From: Planctomycetaceae bacterium
GTDB lineage: Bacteria > Planctomycetota > Planctomycetia > Pirellulales > UBA1268
Reading direction: 5' to 3'
Assembly: GCA_902629495.1 (NCBI GenBank)
Contig: CACORA010000020.1
Span: 1-35,842, forward strand
DNA: 35,842 nt
Numbering within the stretch: position 1 is the stretch's first letter; each line of letters begins with the position of its first letter. The position numbers and the translations under genes are program-made. The notes beneath the pieces are model-generated. The model was not told the DNA's origin. It was given only the letters and a program-made list of their open reading frames with translations, and ran no database searches. Positions 1-7,545 of the stretch are shown one piece after another.

Positions 1-1946
1 ATACGGCCGGGTTTTCCAATGACTATGAGCGTTCGAACGCCTGGCGATATAGGGATTATGTCATTCGCGCCTTCAATGCGGATAAACCATTCAATGAGTT
101 TGTCATTGAGCAGATAGCAGGCGATGAGTCTCAACCAGATAATCCTGAATCCTATCTCGCTACCGGGATGCTTCGCATGGGCCCGTGGGGCACGGCCATG
201 ATTCCTGTGGAAGAGGCGCGGCAGATTTTCCTGGACGATGTTGTTCACAATGTGGGTCAATCCTTTCTTGCCATGCCGCTTCGATGCTGCAAGTGTCATG
301 ATCACAAGTTTGATCCCATTCCAACCCGAGACTACTACGCCTTTTACGCTGCCTTTGCAGGAACGCAGCCAGCTGAGAGGAAGGCCGATTTTTTACCGTC
401 GGAGAACAGAACGGGTTTCGAAGATAAACGCAAACTGGTGGAAGAACTCCTAGACTATGCAAAAGCCGAACTCAAAACGGTTAATGACAAGCAGGAGTCT
501 GCTGCAAAGCAATGGTATGCCGAGCATGATCTTCCGTACAAAAATGAAAATGCTCGCCGAAAAGATCCTGAAGATATGAAGCCGCCCCGGCATGTCGGCT
601 TATCACCAGCAGAGACAGGAATTAAGAAAGTACGTGAGCAGGATGTTTGGATTTGGGAACGGCGACTTGAACGTTATCAACCTCTGGCACAAACAGTGTT
701 TAATGGTCCGATACCAAAATCACTCAATGGACGAAAACTACGTAAGCCAGATGCATTCGATCGAACGTGGACGCCTGAAACATTTATCCTCGGCGGTGGC
801 GCACTGGATGCTCAACTTGACGCTGTTTCGCCAGGTGTATTGAGTGCCATCTCGTTTCAGCGTGATACCGGTGCGTTACCGAACTGGCGTATTACGAACG
901 ATTTAGACGGTCGTCGTTTAGAGCTAGCACGATGGATCGCAGCAGACAAAAATCCGCTCACGGCACGCGTCTTTGTCAATCGAATATGGCAATCACATTT
1001 TGGGAAAGGCCTTGTGGCCACGGCCAATAACTTTGGTGCGAAGGGCAGTAAACCGACACATCCTGAATTATTGGACTGGCTAGCGGCAGACTTTATTGAA
1101 CACGGATGGAAAGTGAAACGGCTCCATCGATTGATTGTAACCTCCCAGGCCTATCAGCGATCTGGAGTTCCAGTCGACCAACGCCAGGCCGATGTTGATC
1201 CAACGAACCGCCTCCTAACATCATTTCCGCAACGTCGGCTTTCCGCCGAAGAACTCCGAGACAGCATTCTGCTGGTCACCGGTGAACTCAACAAGGAATC
1301 GGGTGGTGTGCCAATCATGCCAGAAATTAATATGGAAGTTGCACTCCAACCTCGGATGATTCAGTTTTCTATTGCACCTGCGCTCCAGCCCTCTCGTACA
1401 CCCACGGAACGCAACCGTCGAACAATTTATGCGTATCGAGTTCGAGGTCAGGCCATCCCGTTTCTTGAAACCATGAACCGACCAAATCCGAATGAATCAT
1501 GTGAGTTACGTGATGCCGCATCAGTGACACCGCAGGCAGTGACCCTTCTCAATAGTGGCTTTATGACCGACCGTTCCATAGCGTTTGCGCAGCGGATTCA
1601 ACGAGAGGTTCCGAACACTCCAACGAACATGGTGCGACGCGCAGTGCGTCTTGCGTATGGACGTCTCCCAGGGAAAGACGAACTCAATCGACTTGAGAAC
1701 TATTTTGGTGAGATGAAGACGTATCATGCACAGCACAGCCCAGAGCCGGTGGATTATCCACGAGAGGTGGTGCGGTCACTCGTCGAGGAGTTTACGGGAG
1801 AACCATTTGAATTTATTGAAAAACTCAATGTTTATGAAGATTATGTGCCTGATGCAAAGCCGTGGACCGTTGACAGTGAGACGCGAGCACTGGCAGATGT
1901 ATGCTTGCTCTTGCTCAATTCAAATGAGTTTATCTATGTGTATTAA
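1..1946 (+). CDS. PSD1-family protein (DUF1549/DUF1553), 5' end missing
   Basis: The reading frame is already open at the left edge (first full codon at position 3), so about 647 residues of a longer protein are visible. The first 55 residues before the Met at 168 read as a DUF1549 core (TAGFSNDYERSNAWRYRDYV). A CxxCH sequence (CCKCH, nt 285-299) followed by DHKFDPIPTRDYY is the family's cytochrome-like signature. From about nt 870 the DUF1553 domain follows (LARWIAADKNPLTARVFVNRIW, nt ~925-990, then THPELLDWLA and LHRLIVTSQAYQRS). The C-terminus ends in the usual NSNEF segment. Family knowledge: these large, probably exported planctomycete proteins almost always precede a DUF1501 gene, as here, 28 bp downstream. 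Function is not established; the CxxCH suggests haem attachment. The leader peptide and any N-terminal cytochrome C domain lie outside the window. Confidence 0.93.
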   Translation, partial: TAGFSNDYERSNAWRYRDYVIRAFNADKPFNEFVIEQIAGDESQPDNPESYLATGMLRMGPWGTAMIPVEEARQIFLDDVVHNVGQSFLAMPLRCCKCHDHKFDPIPTRDYYAFYAAFAGTQPAERKADFLPSENRTGFEDKRKLVEELLDYAKAELKTVNDKQESAAKQWYAEHDLPYKNENARRKDPEDMKPPRHVGLSPAETGIKKVREQDVWIWERRLERYQPLAQTVFNGPIPKSLNGRKLRKPDAFDRTWTPETFILGGGALDAQLDAVSPGVLSAISFQRDTGALPNWRITNDLDGRRLELARWIAADKNPLTARVFVNRIWQSHFGKGLVATANNFGAKGSKPTHPELLDWLAADFIEHGWKVKRLHRLIVTSQAYQRSGVPVDQRQADVDPTNRLLTSFPQRRLSAEELRDSILLVTGELNKESGGVPIMPEINMEVALQPRMIQFSIAPALQPSRTPTERNRRTIYAYRVRGQAIPFLETMNRPNPNESCELRDAASVTPQAVTLLNSGFMTDRSIAFAQRIQREVPNTPTNMVRRAVRLAYGRLPGKDELNRLENYFGEMKTYHAQHSPEPVDYPREVVRSLVEEFTGEPFEFIEKLNVYEDYVPDAKPWTVDSETRALADVCLLLLNSNEFIYVY

Positions 1947-1974
1947 TGAATGAGTTACCGAGTCGAGTGTTATC

Positions 1975-3372
1975 ATGATGAATCAGACAGCTGTTATTCC
2001 ACGAAGAGACGTACTCTATGGCCTTGGGTCATCGCTTGGAGCATTGGCGCTGACTGATTTATATGCGTCTGAGAAAGCATCTGGCCCTCTTTCCCCAAAG
2101 CCTCAGATGCATCCCGCAAAGGCGAAGGCAGTCATTATGCTGTTCATGGAGGGTGGTCCCTCGCATGTCGATACGTTTGATCCTAAGCCCGTGCTCAATG
2201 CAAAGCATCTTACAGAGTCAACCCGCACTGCTGGCCTTGCGACGGGTAAACGGTTTTTTGTTGGTAGTCCGTTTAAGTCCCGCCGCGTTGGTGAGTCAGG
2301 TATTGAGATGTCGGTGCCATGGAAATTTCTTTCTGAACCTGAGGTAGCTGATGAACTGTGTATTTATCGTGGGTGTCAAGCTGAATCCTTAAACCATCCT
2401 GAAGCACTTCTCCACATGAATACAGGGAGCCGACTTGGTGGTGACCCGGGGCTTGGTTCGTGGGTGACCTATGGGTTGGGTTCCGAGAATAAGAACCTTC
2501 CGGGCTATGTTGTTATGACGGAACTGGCACTTCCTCAAGCCGGGCCGGCAAACTGGACCAACGGTTTTCTGCCAGCCTTTTTTCAGGGGACCCGTTTACG
2601 TTCATCGGGTTCACCAATTCTGGATTTGTCACCACCGGCATTTAAAACCCGTGTCCATCAGCGAAAAGCCCTTGATCAGCTTTCAGCGATGAATGCGAAG
2701 CATGCAGCAGCGCATCCTGAGCATGCTGAATTAGCTGCGAGGATGGAAACATATGAACTGGCGTACAGAATGCAAACGGCTGTCCCTGGTGTCATCGATA
2801 TCACAAGTGAGCCAGACCATGTTCATGCAATGTACGGGCTTGATCGAAAAGAAACGGCTTCTTTTGGAAAACAGTGCTTAATGGCTCGAAAACTGGTTGA
2901 AAAAGGCGTGCGATTTGTCCAGATCTTCTCAGGGGGATGGGACAGCCATGACTACCTTGAACGAGGACATTCAGCTCGGATTGCCAGTGTCGATCAGCCG
3001 ATAGCAGCGCTTATAAAAGATTTGAAGGCGCATGGACTCCTTGACAGCACACTTGTAGTGTGGACCGGCGAATTCGGTCGAACTCCCGACAACAATTACA
3101 GAGGTGGCGTCACCGCCCTGGGGCGTGGCCACAACGTTGAAGCAATGAACATGTGGTTTGCAGGTGGTGGTGTCAAAAAGGGTTCAGTTGTTGGGGCGAC
3201 AGATGAAATCGGTGCAGAGGCAGCAGAGGTCGTCCATCCAATTCGTGATGTTCATGTCACGCTGCTCCACCTTCTGGGTTTAGATGACAACAAACTTACC
3301 TACTTTCATGGGGGGCGCTATAAGCAGTTATCACAGTTTGGCGGAGAGGTCATTTCAGAACTCATTGCGTAG
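1975..3372 (+). CDS. DUF1501 family secreted protein
   Basis: A 465-residue protein matching DUF1501, a family related in fold to the alkaline phosphatase/sulfatase superfamily. A Tat-like leader is visible: twin arginine at residues 10-11 (RRDVLYGLG) followed by a hydrophobic run (GSSLGALALTDL). Family signatures include AKAVIMLFMEGGPSHVDTFD near residue 50, GGWDSHDYLERGH near 322, VVWTGEFGRTP near 362, and GRGHNVEAMNMWFAGGG near 382. It lies 28 bp after the PSD1 gene on the same strand, the standard planctomycete pairing, so the two are probably cotranscribed and work together in the cell envelope. Substrate unknown. The start could be either of two adjacent ATG codons (1975 or 1978); neither has a strong Shine-Dalgarno sequence. 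Confidence 0.93.
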   Translation: MMNQTAVIPRRDVLYGLGSSLGALALTDLYASEKASGPLSPKPQMHPAKAKAVIMLFMEGGPSHVDTFDPKPVLNAKHLTESTRTAGLATGKRFFVGSPFKSRRVGESGIEMSVPWKFLSEPEVADELCIYRGCQAESLNHPEALLHMNTGSRLGGDPGLGSWVTYGLGSENKNLPGYVVMTELALPQAGPANWTNGFLPAFFQGTRLRSSGSPILDLSPPAFKTRVHQRKALDQLSAMNAKHAAAHPEHAELAARMETYELAYRMQTAVPGVIDITSEPDHVHAMYGLDRKETASFGKQCLMARKLVEKGVRFVQIFSGGWDSHDYLERGHSARIASVDQPIAALIKDLKAHGLLDSTLVVWTGEFGRTPDNNYRGGVTALGRGHNVEAMNMWFAGGGVKKGSVVGATDEIGAEAAEVVHPIRDVHVTLLHLLGLDDNKLTYFHGGRYKQLSQFGGEVISELIA

Positions 3373-3407
3373 TCACCCGAGAACATTCTTGCCAGCAAAC
3401 CGCTTCA

Positions 3408-3875
3408 ATGCCCGTTTTTAATTTTTCGTTTGAGGTCAATGCTCCACAAAAGTCCGTTCGGGATTTTCATCACGCTACCAGTGCGCTCAAACGACTTACG
3501 CCCCCACCAACCATTGTGCAACTTCATTCCGTAGAGCCGTTAGCAGAAGGGTCAATCTCTGTGTTCACATTATGGATTGGTCCATTGCCATTACGCTGGA
3601 CGGCCGTTCATCGCAATGTATCCGACGCGGGCTTTACGGATATTCAGACATCTGGACCAGCAAAGAAATGGGAACACACACACTCGTTTATTCCCATTTC
3701 TTCTACCACGACAAGAATTCAAGAACATATTGAATACGAACACAAGTCTGGCTTTTGGGGCGTTGTTACCAGAACTCTTTTTTCCTGGCCGAATCTGATG
3801 ATTATGTTCACCTATCGGAAATGGGTTACCCGGTGGGCCCTGAAACATCGATCAACTCCTAAAGAACGTTCTTGA
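3408..3875 (+). CDS. SRPBCC (START-like) family protein
   Basis: A 155-residue protein that reads as a single SRPBCC/polyketide-cyclase-like helix-grip domain. Visible features are an N-terminal strand (FNFSFEVNAPQKSVRDFHH), a central WTAVHRNVSDAGFTDIQTSGPA stretch of the kind these proteins use to describe ligand-facing strands, a THSFIPISSTTTRIQEHIEYE strand pair, and a C-terminal long helix (MIMFTYRKWVTRWALKHR). Proteins of this group bind hydrophobic ligands, but nothing here identifies one. No signal peptide, so probably cytosolic. It follows the DUF1501 gene by 35 bp and may ride on the same transcript. Its last 17 bp overlap the convergent kinase-like gene. No good ribosome site precedes the ATG, so the exact start is less certain than the frame. 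Confidence 0.8.
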   Translation: MPVFNFSFEVNAPQKSVRDFHHATSALKRLTPPPTIVQLHSVEPLAEGSISVFTLWIGPLPLRWTAVHRNVSDAGFTDIQTSGPAKKWEHTHSFIPISSTTTRIQEHIEYEHKSGFWGVVTRTLFSWPNLMIMFTYRKWVTRWALKHRSTPKERS

Positions 3876-5436
3876 TGCCCTCATTGGTTTCAACATCCCA
3901 TGGACTCAAGCGAAGATGCCGACTGTGTGGATGGATTGACAGTTCCTCGGAGGTGATTGGTTGACGCGTGGACAGTTGTTGACGCGCGATGTCAATGGAA
4001 GCATCAGACGCATCCGCGTTTTCTGCACGACGTTGGGCGATCCGTGACAGGAGAAACTCGGCTGGAATATCAATTTCGAGCCATGTGACTGGTAGATTAT
4101 GCTCAAGGGCCATTTGGGCGAGTATGGCGCGGTGGTGTCGTTCATGGTATGTCGCATCAACCACAACATCATACCCAGCATTCAGAACAGTCGATGCCAG
4201 CTCAGCAAGTCGTTGATATACCCGAAGGTTCATTGCTTCTGAGTAGAGGTCTCTTCGTGTCTTTTCATCACGTGGGCGCTGCGTAGGGGCCATACCAGCG
4301 AGACGTTTCCGTTCAATATCACTTCGTAGCCGGACTGCGCCACAGGTATCGATCAACCGGCCAGCCAGCGTTGTTTTTCCAGACCCAGATACGCCCGTTG
4401 TTGCAAAACAGCGAGGTGAATGTCCTGCTGTGGAGCCTAAGGCTATGTTGAGATAGTGCTCACACTCATCGTTTGTCTCGGTGATACTCGAATCACGATC
4501 ACCGTGATTCAACTGTCTCCGCCGAATTGCTGCGACTGTCGCACGTACAACAGCCCGATAGGCCGTGTAGAGTGGAAGAAGTTGAAGGGAGCTATGATCG
4601 TTTGACGATTCGATCCAACTACTGATCACGCGCGATGAGAAGTCACGCCGGCCGCGCGACTCCAGGTCCATGGCAAGAAACGCAATGTCACTTGCCGTAT
4701 CAATCCAGCGGAGAGAATCATTGAACTCAATTCCATCAAAGGCAAGAAAGTGCTGGCCATCTCGCAGGACGTTTGCAAGGTGCAGATCACCATGGCATTC
4801 GCGTATTTTCTGATTGTCTCTCCGCTGTACAAATGTGTCCGTATGGTGTGTCACACGTGCCTGAAACCATTCATTGAGCACCCCGATCATTGTGCGAAGG
4901 TCTGGTCGTATCTGATGTAGTTGGTGAAGGTTGAGGTCTACCGTGTGCAGAAACGTGGCTGAATCTCCCCATGGGCTATCTTTGTCTGCCGCCACGAGCC
5001 TTTCCTGCATGTGAGCGATGTCACTGCCAAGCGTCTCGCAATCGCTGGCCGTGAGCGCCTGACGATCAAACAATGCATCAAGCTGATCTGCTCGATCAAA
5101 CTGCTTCAACTGTACAGCCCAGTCCGTCGGCGGTCCCGCCCCACCAACAACAGCGTTTTCTGGTTGTCCCGTTATCGGAAGGACAGTTTGATACAGGTGT
5201 GGGGCAAATCGTTTGTTCAGACGTACTTCCTCCTCACAGAAATGCTTTCTTTTTTCCAGAGTTGAAAAGTCAAGAAACCCATAGTGGCACGGTTTCTTGA
5301 CTTTATAGGCCAGATCGCCAGTAAGAAAAACCCAAGAGACATGTGTCTCAATGACCTCAATCGTTCCAGTGGTATGCCTGTATGCATCCGGAGATAGAAG
5401 TCGCTTGATAAGTGACGAGGTCTGTTTGTGTGTCAC
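3859..5436 (-). CDS. APH-like domain fused to P-loop kinase (COG2187/COG0645 type)
   Basis: A 525-residue two-domain protein. The N-terminal half is an aminoglycoside-phosphotransferase-like kinase fold: the ETHVSWVFLTGDLAYKVKKP region (about residues 30-49), the catalytic loop HGDLHLANV at 215-223, and the metal-binding FDGIEF at 233-238. The C-terminal part is a small P-loop kinase with Walker A GVSGSGKT at 348-355 and a downstream RSDIERKRLAG segment. This fusion is a known bacterial family of unknown substrate. A phosphotransferase role is inferred from the motifs; drug resistance should not be assumed. The start codon is GTG (5436), and the next in-frame candidates would cut into the conserved N-terminus. 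It is the last gene of the minus-strand operon beginning at 11280. Confidence 0.87.
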   Translation of the reverse strand: MTHKQTSSLIKRLLSPDAYRHTTGTIEVIETHVSWVFLTGDLAYKVKKPCHYGFLDFSTLEKRKHFCEEEVRLNKRFAPHLYQTVLPITGQPENAVVGGAGPPTDWAVQLKQFDRADQLDALFDRQALTASDCETLGSDIAHMQERLVAADKDSPWGDSATFLHTVDLNLHQLHQIRPDLRTMIGVLNEWFQARVTHHTDTFVQRRDNQKIRECHGDLHLANVLRDGQHFLAFDGIEFNDSLRWIDTASDIAFLAMDLESRGRRDFSSRVISSWIESSNDHSSLQLLPLYTAYRAVVRATVAAIRRRQLNHGDRDSSITETNDECEHYLNIALGSTAGHSPRCFATTGVSGSGKTTLAGRLIDTCGAVRLRSDIERKRLAGMAPTQRPRDEKTRRDLYSEAMNLRVYQRLAELASTVLNAGYDVVVDATYHERHHRAILAQMALEHNLPVTWLEIDIPAEFLLSRIAQRRAENADASDASIDIARQQLSTRQPITSEELSIHPHSRHLRLSPWDVETNEGIKNVL

Positions 5437-5501
5437 GATGTATAGAAAGAAACTGAAGCGGGATGTCCTGAGGAGTTCAAATGATAACCGATAGAAAAAA
5501 G

Positions 5502-5954
5502 CTAACGACGTTTCACAACACCATATTCGATTCTCTTGGACTGATCGGAATCGCCTCGAAGTGTGATAATCATTGGAATGTGGAGAGCGGTCAGTCGAAA
5601 GCGAAGCGTTTTGGTGATCAAAGACTCTCCGGCATCGCCATTGGTGTTGTGTTTGAGGTACAGTTGTGTCTGTCCTGGGTAACTTCTTGTCACAATACCA
5701 TTCCAGTACAGGACAAATTCATGCATTTTCTGGCTACCCCGATACTCAACATCAATCGACAGTATGTCATCGTCAATCTCTGCCGTGATGAGTCTGAATG
5801 ACTCAGAAGGGATCTCATTGATCCGTCTATTCGGTGGTATTTTATTTATTTCCTGAATCGTCGTATCTATTTGTTCACTCCCAATGCTCATGAGGGACGA
5901 TGCGATGACGATGACTGTCATATACAGACCGACACAAGTAAATCTCATAACCAT
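5502..5954 (-). CDS. Small secreted protein, possibly NigD-like beta domain
   Basis: A 150-residue protein with an N-terminal hydrophobic leader (residues 4-20, TCVGLYMTVIVIASSL). The mature part is short strands with the pattern ILSIDVEYRGSQKMHEFVLYW, then QTQLYLKHNTNGDAGESL and TKTLRFRLTAL. That order (a sequence before a conserved H-F, a YLxHxxNGD-like loop, then a T-F-x-L strand) is one I associate with small extracytoplasmic domains annotated near NigD-like proteins; this is from memory and is weak. A good ribosome site (GAGG, 7 nt before the ATG at 5954) supports the start. It lies 39 bp after a sulfatase gene in the same operon, so a role in the envelope with the sulfatases is possible but unproven. 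Confidence 0.72.
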   Translation of the reverse strand: MVMRFTCVGLYMTVIVIASSLMSIGSEQIDTTIQEINKIPPNRRINEIPSESFRLITAEIDDDILSIDVEYRGSQKMHEFVLYWNGIVTRSYPGQTQLYLKHNTNGDAGESLITKTLRFRLTALHIPMIITLRGDSDQSKRIEYGVVKRR

Positions 5955-5993
5955 TGCAATGCCTCGTATAACGGGTAGTGGGGAAACATTGGC

Positions 5994-7532
5994 CTACGAC
6001 GGTTTCGCGTCGGCTGAGCGGCGATCTTTCTTCTGAGGGTCACGGTTTCCCGGTCGCTTCTTGGCCTGTCGTTTTTCGTTTTGACGGGTTGTCGCGAGTT
6101 CTTCGGTAGCAAGCCCGTGATCGCCTTGCTGTTGCATCCAACCCTTCAGTTCCGCAGAGAGTCTGGATTTGATCTCTGCAAATGCAGGATCCTTCGCAAG
6201 ATTGTGTGTTTCCAATGGGTCGGATTGAAGATCATAGAGTTCTTCTTCTGGACGATGAGAAAGCCATGTAACTCGTTGAGCGAGCATGGGGTCGTTGGCA
6301 GCATCCTTTTTCCAGGATGTGAACGGTTCTCCTTTATGAATGCCGCCGATGCTGTAGGTGTTGCTCGAAGCAAGATTCCGGATGAACTTAAAGCGTTTAT
6401 CACGAACAGCGCGCATCGGATAGGGCTCGAGATAGCCGTTGATGCCAACGGTCGTATGCTCTGCGAAGACATATGAATGGAGCTCCTCCTGCTCACCCAG
6501 GAGGACTTTGAGAAAACTCGTACCGTCAAACCCGCGGTTTCCAAATGCATCTGGGCAATTCGGGTCGATCGTCTCAGGATTGATGCCAGCAGCCTCGAGA
6601 AGTGTCGGCGCAACATCTGCATATTGCATCAGGGCCTCGGTCTGGCTGCCAGCAGCGATTTTGCCCGGCCAACGCACAAGGCCAGACACCCGAATGCCGT
6701 TGTCATACAGACTCCATTTACCACCATACGGAAGCCCACTTCCTTGCTCACTGAGAAAGATCACAACGGTATGATCCTCTTGTCCCGATTCCTCGACCAT
6801 CTTGAGGAGCGCCCCGACCTGTTGATCGAGTTGAGTGATTTCACCGTAGTACTTGGCAAGAATGGAACGTGTCATTGGGTTATCGTGAAGATACCTGGGT
6901 ACTGAAATGGCATCAGCATCATAGGTCGGACCACGTGTGTACGGACCGTGAGGATCATTCGATGCAAATACAAGCAGCCATGGCTGGTCTGGTTTTCGCC
7001 CTACAAACTGCGTGGTCTGCGCGAGGTCAACTCCTTGGATGTATTCATAAGGAAAAGAGGCCTGTGGTCCAATGTGCCCTTTATTTTGAAGGGCAACTCG
7101 ATAGCCTGCCTCTTTCAAATGAGTAAAGATACTTTTTGTTCCCTCATAGACCCGCGTGTGGTTTGGATACGCACCACTTCGAACCGGATTGAGACCCGTA
7201 TAGAGCGTATGTCGACATGGCGAGCACATAGATGCTGGAGTAAACATTGCCTTGAGGTGCATCGATTCAGTGCGAAGCTTATCAAGATGTGGCGTTTTCA
7301 CATCACCATTTCCCTCATATCCAAGGTCACGCCAACAAAGATCATCTGCCATGATGATGAGAAAATTAGGTTGGGCTGCTGTGCCAACAGTTCCTGAAAG
7401 GCATACCCAACAAAAGAACAAACAGATAAGTGTGGGATGTAGGATACGCCTATGGGATTGAAAGCAGGTTATACATAGGCGAACATTCAACGGCATACGG
7501 TCTCTCAAGCCAGAACATGCTGGGAATCTCAT
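5994..7532 (-). CDS. Sulfatase (heparan-N-sulfatase-like), secreted
   Basis: A 512-residue sulfatase of the alkaline-phosphatase superfamily. The formylglycine motif is canonical, C103-S-P-C-R107 (CxPxR), followed by HTLYTG. Metal-site residues are visible in NFLIIMADDLCWRDLGYEG near 56-74. The C-terminal half shows VVIFLSEQGSGLPYGGKWSLYDNG and an E-E-L-Y-D-L segment near the end, typical of the heparan-sulfamidase-like subgroup. The N-terminus has a positive stretch then a hydrophobic leader (TLICLFFCWVCLSGT, residues 34-48), so the enzyme is exported. The start at 7532 is backed by AAAGGA 6 nt upstream, though it makes an unusually long n-region. The C-terminus ends in about 30 highly basic residues, unusual for the family and possibly for polyanion binding. 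Spaced 13 bp from the preceding PhoD-fusion gene. Confidence 0.93.
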   Translation of the reverse strand: MRFPACSGLRDRMPLNVRLCITCFQSHRRILHPTLICLFFCWVCLSGTVGTAAQPNFLIIMADDLCWRDLGYEGNGDVKTPHLDKLRTESMHLKAMFTPASMCSPCRHTLYTGLNPVRSGAYPNHTRVYEGTKSIFTHLKEAGYRVALQNKGHIGPQASFPYEYIQGVDLAQTTQFVGRKPDQPWLLVFASNDPHGPYTRGPTYDADAISVPRYLHDNPMTRSILAKYYGEITQLDQQVGALLKMVEESGQEDHTVVIFLSEQGSGLPYGGKWSLYDNGIRVSGLVRWPGKIAAGSQTEALMQYADVAPTLLEAAGINPETIDPNCPDAFGNRGFDGTSFLKVLLGEQEELHSYVFAEHTTVGINGYLEPYPMRAVRDKRFKFIRNLASSNTYSIGGIHKGEPFTSWKKDAANDPMLAQRVTWLSHRPEEELYDLQSDPLETHNLAKDPAFAEIKSRLSAELKGWMQQQGDHGLATEELATTRQNEKRQAKKRPGNRDPQKKDRRSADAKPS

Positions 7533-7545
7533 GAGGCATCCTTTG

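Noticed and set aside
5481..5801. 106-codon plus-strand frame opposite the small secreted protein
   Set aside because: No domain, no hydrophobic leader; the minus-strand frame has a ribosome site, signal peptide and operon context.
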